64,000 nucleotides of DNA from Tethya wilhelma. Lineage: Eukaryota; Porifera; Demospongiae; Tethyida; Tethyidae. The stretch spans positions 1,712,240 through 1,776,239 of the forward strand of contig CAXIPT010000010.1 in assembly GCA_964030475.1 (NCBI GenBank), read 5' to 3'. The notes beneath the pieces are model-generated. The model ran no database searches and was not told the origin of the DNA. It was given only the letters and a program-made list of their open reading frames with translations. The translations under genes and the position numbers were made by a program. Each line of letters begins with the position of its first letter. Position 1 is the first letter of the stretch. Below, in pieces: positions 36,723-48,290 of the stretch.

Positions 36723-39529
36723 GACTTTTTCAATTGCTCTATGACAATTAATGAAGATAAGATAAGATGAAGATATTTCTTCATTACTAGGAGAGGAATG
36801 ATTGTCCGGCAGTTCGTTGGGACGTTCCTCAGTCTCTATTGGTTGTTGTGGTAGGATATCAACTGTTTGAACCTGAGGTGGAGCAGTTGTTACTTGGGTA
36901 GGCTGAGGTGGAGCAGTTGTTACTTGGGTGGGCTGAGGTGGAGCAGTTGTTACTTGGGTGGGCTGACTCAGAGGTGGTGGTGACGATCTTCTTAGTTGGA
37001 AGGAAATTATTCCAGACATAATTCCACACGCAATATAAGCAATGCCAGAAATAACTGCAAAACTCTGTGTGTACAAATGTGATGGAAATGCCAATAAATC
37101 TTGTTGTTAGATCTATTATTATAGACATTGTATAGGATTAATACTGTAAATCGTAAACCTTTCATAGATGATAAATTTTCGTGTTTGCTACAAAGTACGA
37201 AAATTAAACGTGCAAAAAATTGCAAAATATTGGATGTGGCTGCATATAACACAGCGATGCTACGAAGATTATTCACCACGAAAGTTTCACAATTTGTGGT
37301 ATTTAGTTAGTGGATATATTATTTGACTTACTATTATCCTACCAAAGTAAACAGTTTCTTTTATGTTCAGTGCGAAAATCAGAGCTATAGTGCTGGTAAT
37401 AGTGACTACAACAAAGAATGCTTTGCAAACAACATCCTAAGTATAAAAATAAGAAAAAAAGAAATGAGAGAATGGAAACTATAATATTATTCTTACTGTG
37501 TAGACTATTATATTATCATATAGCTGGGAATATTGACAGGGATTTTAATTTGACAGTTTGATGGTCAAAGTCCAAATCGTCAAATTTAAATTCACCAATA
37601 TTTTGGGCGTCATATATGACTGTACTATGTACATGTGCAAATCGTCGAATTTAAATTAGTCAATATTTTTATTTTACTTTCTGCAGAGCAAATTGTCAAC
37701 TTTTTTTACCGTCAATATTTCCAGCTAGTTTGAGAATGCCGATAGAAAAAATAAAATAACATATATTTCAAATTTCCTCAAATTCCATTGGAAAGCGCTC
37801 ATTCTCCCCGCCCTGTTTTTCCCATGCGTACCACTGACCCACAAAATTACGAATTACAACTAAAGCCTATTAACTTCCAGCAGCATTCTCAAACCAGATT
37901 GGCTTTAGTGAAAATGTTAATGCAAAATTTTCCAGATTTACAATACAACTTATAGCTACGCATTAATTTATATGATTTTACATTACCACCATAAGACGAT
38001 TTGCATGGTTATTAGCATTGAACTCTTTTGCTGCAAGGAAGAGCATAACACACTCGTAGACTAGTCCTACTGAGCTGGGACCAAGTGCAAGTATAAATAT
38101 TATGAAAAATGTTAACAAACTGGGTAGACCTGCTATCAGCACAATTTCAAAATTTATTGCTGACACTTGAAGAACCTGTATATAGTGGCAATAATGATTG
38201 CATAATTAGTTATTATCATTAAAATATAAAAACAGTCTACACTAAGACCCCCGGAAGTACATACTATTTATCGAACATTTGGGGTTTGTATGGAGCATAT
38301 GGGAGATAATGAGATTCATACTACACGTGGCTAGTTGTAAATTAGCTGTTATTTCTACCAGCTATAACTCGTGTTCAGGACTAGTCCAGTTAAAACCAGT
38401 ATGATTTTTGAGTAGAGAAGGCCAAGCGCTTTCGATTGATCCCAAGTTTTAGCAAGGTAAGTCATATGAAAATGTAAAGTACACTTATGTAGCTAGCTAC
38501 CTTGGCATGGAGAAGAGAACTTTGAATTTTGATCAAATCAGTAATAGACACATATGAAGCTCAAGCTATACATTTTTAGACTATGTACATCTTGGACTAT
38601 GGTCAGCTAAGTGCAGAAGAGTTGCAACTAAAGTATGAGTAAAATACAGCTTGTACAAAATCAGAAATAATTGCTGTATTAACCAAGCACTCACACAGCC
38701 TAGGAAGGGTCCACAGACTTCTAGTCAGCACTTTCATGTAGCTCTACACTTGCTCTAATAGACTGTAAAGAAATAGACTGCTAGCGCTTGGCTGGCATTC
38801 AATAGCTACCCTCTTTGCTGGGCATGTTTCAGAACTTCCCCAAAAATTAATGATATTCATTCACTTTGAATTTTGATCAAATCAGTAATAGATATCCCTG
38901 TCTCTACAGAATTTAGATCTCCATTCTATAGTACTAGCACTATACGTACCTTGAATCTGGAATGAAATAATCCTTGCGTGTTGAAGATACCAAGCATGGA
39001 AAACTGGAAAAGAAGTGACTTTGCTCATCAAAAACTGTCAGTTTACGTAAGTACTAGAGGGCGCTGCGCAATAGTACAAGGTATGAATATTAATGACCAC
39101 AGAGCCTCATGGAGTAATCATATTCATTAACCACAACGTGTCACAACTGCAGATTATGACAAATCTGTACTACGCATTCCACTTGTATGACACGCTTCCA
39201 TTTGTTCGATAAACTTGGAGTCTTAGTGTAGACTGAAAAGTAGTAAAAATTTGATTTTGTACACTACACATGTCATCAAATCATAAAATTAGTGATAATT
39301 ATTACAAATTTTAAAATTTGCAGCATGCAAAATTTTCCATATACACTATGTATCATCTTATGCACCATGTCATGAATCTAGTATCCTGACAAAGAAGCAA
39401 TTTTGCGCAAAGTTCATAAATGTAGTGTATACATGTGCACAACTATGATTTAAGCATTCTTGTTCAACTTACCACAATAAGGATTCTAGCAACTATCTCC
39501 ACTGCTCGTTGAAATTTTCTTCTGACCAT
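36657..39529 (-). CDS. N10: family-2 four-helix protein, runs into N9
   Basis: Exons: 39529-39473 (MVRRKFQRAVEIVARILIV), 38175-37987, 37436-37332 and 37064 onward. Helices match N9 (SLLTFFIIFILALGPSSVGL; AFFVVVTITSTIALIFAL; ISGIAYIACGIMSGIISFQL), then three PTQVTTAPPQ units. No stop follows: the frame continues past NEEISSS through NCHRAIEKV directly into the first exon of N9, and stops at 36657 if unspliced (252 residues). If the N9 donor at 36665 is used, the product is one 504-residue protein with two four-helix units. Intron 1 holds a 1-kb transposon-like insertion. Confidence 0.65.
37517..37727 (-). repeat. Inverted-repeat element B, copy 2
   Basis: Reverse-orientation relative of 5697-5902, with ends ATATAGCTGGGAATATTGAC and GTCAATATTTCCAGCTA. 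It abuts and seems to have trimmed the outer end of the element A copy that follows. N9 lacks it at this place. Confidence 0.7.
37727..37908 (+). repeat. Inverted-repeat element A in N10 intron 2
   Basis: Matches 35921-36108 closely, including CCGCCCTGTTTTTCCCATGC, but its first bases are replaced by element B. Confidence 0.75.
38233..39235. mobile_element. 1-kb insertion with terminal inverted repeats
   Basis: Ends are CAGTCTACACTAAGAC and its exact inverse GTCTTAGTGTAGACTG, followed inward by a second matching stretch (TTTATCGAACA). It lies in intron 1 of N10. The paralogous intron of N9 (36378-36665) aligns on both sides without it, which gives an empty site. No transposase frame is visible, so it is non-autonomous. 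Flanking A runs hide any target-site duplication. Confidence 0.8.
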
Positions 39530-40763
39530 GACTTTTTTTTATTATAATATTATACTCTCTGACAATTAATGGACTTGGAAAAGCTTGGAAGTGGTACTAC
39601 AATATAGGGTATAATTGTACTGGTATCCTTCAGCTCTAGAAACAAATTGAAGTGCCTTGCTCTCTGCTATGAACCATTTACTAAAGGACAACTTGTGATC
39701 TTGTCTTATCAACTTTTGTACCAAAAACCTTTTAGTAATTCTTTCCTTGTTTACTAGATGTGTCATTTGACTGTAAGATTTAGTATGTTATCACAGAAAT
39801 GTGTCTACCATTTATAAATTATGCGCTTATAATTATATGGCGTCACTTAACAGCACTTTTATATTTGATTGAATATCTGTTTATCCCTGTAGTCTAAGAT
39901 TGTTTCTTTTTCTCTGTATTCTAAGAACATAATTATAAAGTATATAATTATTACTGTCATCTTACAATAATATATTGCAAACCTGCCATGAGCGCATTGC
40001 GTACATGATTGGCATAGTTCCGTTGAAGCACTTTCATAACTTCCTGGTATGTTTTCGTTTCAGTTTGATACGAGAGACTTCCTTGGTATGAATTTGTTAC
40101 TGTAGTATAATGACTGTGGTATGCGTGTGATCTGATGAGAGATGTATTGACAGTGTATGATCCGAGACTTTCTCAAGACCCTTCTCAAGGATTCCTAGTA
40201 CTTGTAGCATTTCACCTGTCTGTGAGTAGATGAGGTGACTTTACTATATATGCTACAGTGATGTAATAATACTAGTTAGATGGAAATATCATTCATTGGG
40301 TGAGCCTGAGCAAAGGATATTCATTTACAGGACCATGCTATTAGTAGATAAGAGCATAATTTTGTTTTTGGTTCAATTAATGTAAACTTTCGAGTAAAAT
40401 GTTTGGAATATGAGATGATTTTTGAAGTACTAGGTGGGTTTATTTTCACTGTAAAGAGTTTTATATGATAACTAATTCGCTTGCTTGCTTGCTTTGTTTC
40501 TTCCCTCATACAGGTCTGTGTGGAGTTGAATTCCTCTATCGACATTAACAGTCTGCACATTCTCATTCATTTATACACACACACACACACACAAACATTT
40601 CCAAAACTTTTCATTTTGTTGCATTTTAATCAAGCAAGATTTTATTTTTGCTCTAGTAAAATTTTGTTTATAACTAAAGTATCTTGATTTTTAATGAATT
40701 AATCGATTTTACATCACATGTACACATATTATTATTATAACTCTTATTTGCTCTCCATTTTAG
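39530..40763. other. End of the giant intron, no gene seen
   Basis: One degenerate unit of the N7/N8 upstream repeat lies at 40108-40262 and a CA run at 40577-40592. I see no supported exon before the receptor exon at 40764. Confidence 0.5.
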
Positions 40764-41437
40764 GAAACATTTTGGACAGCTCTGAAAAACCCCGACTCTG
40801 AGAAGTTCTTCCTTGAGATTCACTCGCGGTTCCAAGACGCTGAGGTAGAGATCAAGAACAACCCCATGGGTCTTGTCTTGAGTGAAGAGGTAAATTGATA
40901 GTTAGTGAAGTTGGTTGATTTTTGACTCACGCTGAGGTCTGGTCTGCTCACTGTACGAGTGTTTCGTTCATTTTATGAAGCAGTATTCAACAAAAAATCT
41001 TCACCAGACCCTAGTCAGAATAAAAAAAAAGTTCTGAAAGCACTAGAGCAAAGATGAACTGCCTTATCTATGGCTATGTTTGACATCAAAAATTTTTATG
41101 TCCATATCTCTGCCATTTTAGACTAAACTGACACTGATTTTGACGAAAAATTTGATTTTATTTAATTAAATACAAGCAGTATCCTGGAACCTTAATGATA
41201 ATGATAATGATAATAAAATATTCTCTCCAGGTGGGTGGAACGAGTCTTGTTCTGACCTCCACTGATGGTCCTGCCACCAGCATAGGAAAGAAAGCGCCTC
41301 TCATTCCACAGCTGTCGATGGACCAGAGAGACTTGCAGGTACAGCCATGAATGGATATGTGTGTATTAGTTGTTAGTTGATAAGGGGGTGTGGTGATGGG
41401 CGGTGTTAGTTGCTTGCTAGCGTTTATTGTCGATTGA

Positions 41438-41499
<62 letters not shown>

Positions 41500-41741
41500 A
41501 ACAACTCTCTCTAGTTGCAGCTGCCACAGCCAACCAAACAGGCGTAAGACGTCGCCGAGGTCCACCTCCCTCTCTCGAGTCTCAGTCTTCAACTCTCTCG
41601 ACCGACAGCAAGTCTGCACCAATCAATGTTGTCGTGGGGAAATCTCTAATGCAGTCAGCACAGCTTCAGATCATGACCCCTCTGCTTCACTTCTTGCAGC
41701 TTCTCTGTGAGAATCACAACTCCAACCTGCAGGTAAGGCTT

Positions 41742-41801
<60 letters not shown>

Positions 41802-42438
41802 NNNNNNNNNNNNNNNNNNNNNNNNNNNNNNNNNNNNNNNNNNNNNNNNNNNNNNNNNNNNNNNNNNNNNNNNNNNNNNNNNNNNNNNNNNNNNNNNNNN
41901 NNNNNNNNNNNNNNNNNNNNNNNNNNNNNNNNNNNNNNNNNNNNNNNNNNNNNNNNNNNNNNNNNNNNNNNNNNNNNNNNNNNNNNNNNNNNNNNNNNNN
42001 NNNNNNNNNNNNNNNNNNNNNNNNNNNNNNNNNNNNNNNNNNNNNNNNNNNNNNNNNNNNNNNNNNNNNNNNNNNNNNNNNNNNNNNNNNNNNNNNNNNN
42101 NNNNNNNNNNNNNNNNNNNNNNNNNNNNNNNNNNNNNNNNNNNNNNNNNNNNNNNNNNNNNNNNNNNNNNNNNNNNNNNNNNNNNNNNNNNNNNNNNNNN
42201 NNNNNNNNNNNNNNNNNNNNNNNNNNNNNNNNNNNNNNNNNNNNNNNNNNNNNNNNNNNNNNNNNNNNNNNNNNNNNNNNNNNNNNNNNNNNNNNNNNNN
42301 NNNNNNNNNNNNNNNNNNNNNNNNNNNNNNNNNNNNNNNNNNNNNNNNNNNNNNNNNNNNNNNNNNNNNNNNNNNNNNNNNNNNNNNNNNNNNNNNNNNN
42401 NNNNNNNNNNNNNNNNNNNNNNNNNNNNNNNNNNNNNN

Positions 42439-42523
<85 letters not shown>

Positions 42524-42878
42524 AAACATCTTCATTGGTAATTCGTACATACATACACATGTACAAAAATAACCACTGAGGGGAGGAGGAAAAATAGGGT
42601 CCTACGGTCAAAATGTCTTACAAAAACATTGCACCAATCACCTAACTCCTACCACAAATGCTAGTATGATAATGCTAAACATAAAGGACATAAGATAAAA
42701 TACAATAAAACATAATGGTAAAATACAATAATTAACAGTGAATAACAATAACTAGCCTAAATACATAACTTACTTAAATAAATAATAGCAGGGAGGCATA
42801 CTTTAGTTAGGTTTTAACATTACCACAGTACCAAATTTGATGAGAGCCACAAATTGCCAGCTTTGATAGTTTAAGAAG

Positions 42879-42943
<65 letters not shown>

Positions 42944-45900
42944 CATCCACAGATCAAACTGTCGATCTCAAACTCTCTCTTCTTCTCTGGATTCTCCTGG
43001 TGATCTCTGCTCTTCCTCTTCTCTACATTCAAAGACACCATAGGAAACCTTTCTACTGGCTCAGCACCCTGGCTATCATTCGCTCTCTCGTCACACTTGG
43101 CATTCAACCAACGCTCTCCATTCTTGGAATACTGCAGGTGCGTTATGTATGTTCTTGATCACTTAAAGTGCAAATTCACCAAATTTTAAGCCTACAAATC
43201 TAGATCATTGTTCACAATCTACAACTTAAAACTGTGTACCTATCTAGACGTACCTCAATAGTACTTTTATTATTGAAATACTCCATTTGTTGGTTGTCTC
43301 TCCTCACAGCTTGTCAACAAAGGTGTCTTCATGATGAGTCTCTTTGCCAACAAAGGAATTCTTCGTCCCAACAAACAGTTTGACAACAAGAGTTGGTTTG
43401 ACATTGCCAAAGACCTCCTTCTAGCCAAGGGTCTACCTTGGCACTGGTATTACCTGTGTGTATGTGTGGTGGGACTCATTGGTCACGAATTCTTCTACTG
43501 TTTGTTGGTAAGTGGATGCATGCATGTGATATCGTATACCATAGATCGAGAAATTTTCACTGCACTATAAATTTTCGCTTGTTTAATTTTTGCCACCTCA
43601 ACCAATTCAGTAAAGATCGCCAACTGGAGTTCCATATAATTATACATACTAATTCACATACACTTGCAGCTGTTTGACATCATCAATCGCTTTGACACTC
43701 TTCGAAACGTGATGAAAAGTGTCACGAGGAATTGGCAGTCCATTCTCCTCACTGCTCTTCTCGCTCTTATCTCAATCTACATCTTTGCCATCGTTGGTTA
43801 CGTCGCTTTCCCTGACGATTTCATGATGCCTACGAACCCCCGAGATCATGTGACCCAATTAGACTCTTCGAGTGGAGTTTGTACAGCAGGTGAGTATATG
43901 TGTGTATGTTTGTCGACTTGCTTGCTCAGTATCCATAATCGCTTCGTTATACAAGGGACTGTAAGAATACACTCTCAATGCTTGTTTATACACATAATAT
44001 TTAAAGATTAACCCCTTACTGTCTATTATAATTGCAAAGACTATAATGAATTGCAATTCAAAGACATTTTTATACCCTTACTTCCTATGTATTCAACCAA
44101 ACTTTAACCTATTACTACCTATTGTGATGGCACAGACTGCCCACATGTTTAACCCTTTACTTCTCTTTGTGATCAATAAAAATTTTAACCCTTTACTGCC
44201 TATCGTTCATATATCCAGACGATGGTACAAACTGCCAACAAATGCAGCGTGTAGAAATGGATGACTGGCCCACGTTTATGGAGCCGAGCTGCGAGACGCT
44301 CCTCATGTGCCTCATCACCACTGTCAAGGAGGGGGTGCAAGCAGGAGGGGGGATCAGCGATGTCCTTCGTAAACCTGGCAGCCATGTAAGAAAGATCTTT
44401 GTGTCTTTGTGAAAGATTATGTAGATAGGGAGTGTTTGTTTGTTTGTTTGTTTGTTATTTATTTGTTTTTGTTTTGTTTTACAAGAGGGCTTATTTAAAA
44501 ATATAGATTTAGGTTTTGGAATTAATCAAAGGTATTTTTCTGTTAGATAGTTTTTAGTCAGTCATGGCGCATTCACAAGTTTCGTGAAGAATTTTAGTGA
44601 AGAAAAGTTAAAGTTTTTTGTTCTGTATTTACATTCTTTCAATTTCTGTGTGTGCTTGCATTTGGAAATTGACCGGTGCATATGAATAGTAGTATATACT
44701 ATTATGCAAGCTCTTGTAGCTCAGTGGTAAGAGCATAGAAGTAGAATCCTGAGTTCGAATCCCTGCTAGATCTAAAGATTTTTTTCTAACGATATATTTC
44801 TTGTGTTATGCTCATTCTAAATCGTCCACAGGAGAAGCTGTTCACTCTCCGTGTACTCTACGACCTTTCATTCTTCTTTATAATCATTATTATCATCATT
44901 CAAAACCTCATCTTTGGTGTCATCATCGACACCTTTGCCGAGCTCAGAGCAGAGTCCAACATGAGAGAGGAACAGAGGAAGAACAACTGCTTCATCTGTG
45001 GTAAGTAAGAACGGCTGCTTCGTCTGTGGTGAGATTGTATGTATGGAGTCGAACTTGAGGCTATAATATGCTAGGCAAAAAGTTACCAGCAATTTATTGC
45101 TGCTCCAGCATCTCAATTCTGCATTCTGTTGGTAATGCTGGGAAACAAAGTGCTGGCACCTGAGAGAACAGTGTTGGCATAGAGATCCTTGGATGTAGGC
45201 AGTACAGCAGACATTGAGTGAAGAAGTTGTTGGTTGGATTAGAGAAGCTTTCTATTTTAAGCAACATGTTGCTTCTCTCAGTATTTGCTGTGCCTTTTAG
45301 ATGTTTGCACGGTCTTATCTTTTCAAGCAATCCCAAACCTATAGGAACCCTCCCAATGCCAAGTGTCTAGTAGATTGGAAATGGCCGAGACACTCATGTA
45401 TATGTATATGTATTGCTTTCAGTGTAATTGCTTGTGTGTTTGTTTTTTTTGTTTTTTTTGTTATTCATTACTCCTAACTTTTGAACAATACTTTGAATCT
45501 GAAAGTCCTTTTTTAGTCATTCACTGTTTCAATAAGCTTTGTTGTGATTACTGAATGCAGTTGGTATTAATAAAAATTCCCAATGGTAAATAAAGATAAC
45601 AATTGATGTATGATTTCTCAATATTATTTTCGTATCTTTACTATTCTTGCAGGCTTACCTCGTGGTGATTTTGAAAACAAAGACGTCACCTTCCAGCAGC
45701 ATGTGACTCAAGAGCACAACGTATGGCACTACCTCTACTTCATAGTACACATCAAGACCAAAGACACAACTGAGTTCACTGGCCCTGAGAGCTATGTCTA
45801 TGAATTGATAGAGCCGTCATTCCAGGTGAGTATGCTAATACCATATAGCTCTATTTAAAATTTTCGTGGTACAATTTTTTTTTCATGAATTTTGTGTTTA

Positions 45901-47415
45901 GACTGCGTATTACGGAAATTTTCTCTGTGAAAATTTAGAAAACCGTATGTCAGCAATCTCATAAATTCAAATATCATGATAATTCATGAAATTTTTTTAA
46001 AACAGCAAAGATAAACTTTTCATGAACTTTTTGTGCCACGAAAATTTGGAGCTAAAGGGTAGTGCTATAGGGTTGTGTACATATACTTCACATACATACA
46101 TTATGTTCTTGACAGCTTAATGGCACACAAGTTTGTTTATTTGTTTGTTTGTTTTGTTGGGTTTTTTTGTATGCATATTATTTTTCCTTGCTCCTAGTTT
46201 CATTTTAACTAACGTTTCTATCATACATTGAAACGTCCTTATTACATGTGCAACACATTATGCCTTAATTATAGGGTAAGACCCCTGACCTGGAGTGGTT
46301 TCCAAGGTTACGGTGTATGTCGTTGAACACTGAGGAGGCGGAGCCTGAACAGAACGAGATGAGAGACCTCCAGAGACAACTCAAAGAAACGACATCTCTC
46401 GTCAAGACACTAACCTTCCAACTCAGTGATCTCAGAGAGAAGGTAGCAATTTGAAAGAGAGCTAAAGTCCACTGATCTAGTTTGAGAAATTGAATAGACA
46501 ATGTCAAACCAGCTTTTGTTATCCAACCAATTTCAAAATTACAAGCCCCATTGGAAAGCGCTCATTCTTCCCGTTCTTTTGATTGCTTTTCAAGCTTTCT
46601 ACACCTTACTAATCAACAGTAAGCTACTTTGACCTAAGAAAAGTATTGCATGGATCTCCTTATTTCACTTCCAGTGGCATACGGACTTTTACTGACCAGA
46701 CAAACTTTTACTGTTCAAGGAACGGAGGGGTTGTTTTGTTTTGTGTTTATTTTTCTGGCACAAGATGATTTCACTCACCCAAAATTAATGTAAAATTAAT
46801 TATTGTCAGATAAAGTTGGAACACTCGTTTCCGGGCAAATTTACTAGCTTGTACATAAAAATGAATGGTCCTATCAATCCCAGAGAAGAAATGTTTTATA
46901 TTAATTTTGTCCGAAATTTGTCAAGCTTTTCACAATGTTTAGGTGGTTTTTGAAAAAATAAAGGAACCAGAGCTGTCTTTTGAGTTGTAGCCAGGAAGTT
47001 ACTAAACATATCAAACATGACCAGAAACCTTACAATTTAAGTGCTCTTATGCAGCTACTATTGCGCGAGTAATAATAACTGCGCAATATACGGCACTACA
47101 CGAGCGTTCCCATTTTTCTGGCCCCAAAAACACAAACAACAAAAAAAGTCACGATTTCTTTTGTAGTAACATCCGGTCGACTATATAGTGACACAGTTCC
47201 TCAGTCTATAAAGCATTATTTTTCATACACAGGATTTTCTTTGAGTTTTTATCTATCACTGATTTACACTCATTCATGAATTCCTTCCTTAGATGATTGA
47301 ACAACGGAAGCTTCAACAAAGAAAGACGCTCCACGAACAGCTACCCATGCAACCTAGCCTCAATCCTCATCACATCAGAATGGCCTCCTACCCTGCAGCT
47401 GCAAGCAACCTTTAG
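40764..47415 (+). CDS. ITPR: IP3 receptor, visible exons 9-19 (channel and C-terminus)
   Basis: Exons: 40764-40889, 41231-41338, 41499-41732, gap, 42953-43137, 43310-43507, 43670-43889, 44219-44385, 44832-45000, 45653-45825, 46275-46442 and 47293-47415. Known landmarks follow in order: start of the RIH-associated domain ([15 protein letters not shown]), membrane helices ([55 protein letters not shown]), the pore loop with filter GGGISD, the long pore-lining helix ([20 protein letters not shown]), the zinc-binding linker (CFIC, then HVTQEH), [12 protein letters not shown], a coiled coil, and the end [11 protein letters not shown]. The filter has Ser where IP3Rs and RyRs have Gly. Part of the protein is lost in the gap. 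Confidence 0.93.
41463..41498 (+). repeat. CA microsatellite forming an IP3R acceptor
   Basis: The CA run ends in the acceptor AG itself (CACACACAG|GAACAACTC). A CT run directly precedes it. There is almost no other pyrimidine tract. Confidence 0.9.
41745..42523. other. Assembly gap flanked by TG and CT microsatellites
   Basis: A TG run (41745-41801) enters 637 N (41802-42438) and a CT run (42439-42520) leaves it. By comparison with known IP3Rs, most of the RIH-associated domain and the first membrane helix should be encoded here, more than 200 residues. With introns this hardly fits the stated gap length, so the gap is probably an estimate. Confidence 0.85.
42883..42937 (+). repeat. CT microsatellite before an IP3R acceptor
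   Basis: A long CT run directly upstream of the acceptor at 42952 acts as its polypyrimidine tract. Confidence 0.85.
44708..44786 (+). repeat. tRNA-derived element, copy 3
   Basis: Well-kept boxes TAGCTCAGTGGTAAGAGCA and GAGTTCGAATCCC, ending CTGCTAGATCTAAAGA and a T run, in an IP3R intron. The D-arm pairs perfectly (GCTC/GAGC); the anticodon arm does not. The left inverted end seen in other copies is absent. Confidence 0.65.
45839..46072 (+). repeat. Inverted-repeat element D
   Basis: Starts ACCATATAGCTC, then AAATTTTCGTGGTAC; ends GTGCCACGAAAATTTGGAGC. It shares the ACCATATAGC tip with elements B and C. It lies in an IP3R intron. Confidence 0.6.
46463..46690 (+). repeat. Inverted-repeat element A, copy 5 (diverged)
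   Basis: Starts CTAAAGTCCACTGATCTAGT and contains ATTGGAAAGCGCTCATTCT as in the copies at 35921 and 37727. It lies in the last IP3R intron. Confidence 0.6.
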
Positions 47416-47600
47416 TAGAAGAGGAGGAAGGAAAAACACAAATTATTTTAAAAGGCTGTTTTTTTTTCTCTCTTTTTCTTTTCATTTCTTTTTTCTGTTT
47501 TATTCAGCGAACTCTTACAGTCTCTCAGAAATGATTTAGGTGATTTTAGTGTTATTATTATTATTGTTGTGTAATTTTATTCAAGAGTTAGTTTGTGAGT
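46757..47600 (+). repeat. Segmental duplication around the last IP3R exon, copy 1
   Basis: Includes the end of the last intron, the terminal coding exon and the start of the 3' untranslated region. It is matched, with several percent difference and indels, by 48776-49510. Confidence 0.85.
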
Positions 47601-48039
47601 TAATCAGACCACAAGTTTGTCGTTTTTACTAGAATCTAGATGACACAGTTATTTCTTTCTTTTGTTTAATTATTTTTTGACAATTAATTGCGATCAGTTA
47701 ATTGATCTATATATATATATTATAATTATTTTCTTGATATTGAAATTCACATGCAATGTATTATATATACATGCATCACATGCGGTATGCATGCGCGACT
47801 GTTGTACGTAACTGTGAGCAGTCTGCATATAATATTATACACAAAACATATTGCACTATATAGGCTTGACAGATTCNGTCATTAAATCATGGCTTTAGAC
47901 CCCCTTGAAAAGTTATTACTTTTGAGAAAGTAACCCCCTACACCCAATTAACGGGTCCTCCACAGGGTCTGTATGCTTATTAAATGGAATATATAGCCCA
48001 TAATATTGCATGATCGATGACTGCATGCAAGGAAGATCA

Positions 48040-48290
48040 GAGCGCTAGCGATAATATTATGGGGAAATATTCAGCTTGAGGGTGGTACGTAGTATTAGCC
48101 CGACCAACGGGAAGGACAATACAGAGCCCAAGAGCTGAATATATTATAATAATATCCCCAATATTGCCCGACCTTGGAGTGCAATAATAGAGTTATTATA
48201 ATTATGACTCCATGATAATTCTTCAGCAACAAATCACGGCCACTTAAACACAAACCACGCAGTATGTACTATGTATAGCTATAGGTATAT
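48040..48290. repeat. Dispersed repeat G, copy 2
   Basis: An inverted relative of 21090-21415. It also contains an internal inverted repeat around GGGGAAATATTCAGCTT and AGCTGAATATATTAT. It lies between the two copies of the IP3R terminal exon. Confidence 0.5.

Larger units (their letters stand above)
9287..40763 (+). other. 31.5-kb IP3R intron hosting an antisense gene array
   Basis: The donor follows DVQ (CAG|GTAAGC at 9287) and the acceptor is TTTTAG|GAAACATTTTGG at 40764. The peptides on both sides are consecutive in IP3Rs (ALLIGGHRDVQ, then [16 protein letters not shown]), so no exon needs to be missing. Other receptor introns here are 73-1,220 bp. All genes I find in it (N1-N10) run antisense to the host. 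Confidence 0.8.

Noticed and set aside
9803..39529. Claudin, MARVEL, MS4A or TMEM50 identity for the nested genes
   Set aside because: Size and helix count are similar, but I see no diagnostic motif, so no name is given.
41427..42611. Long open frames across the gap on both strands
   Set aside because: They consist mainly of N and TG/CT repeat translation; only 41499-41732 is a real exon.
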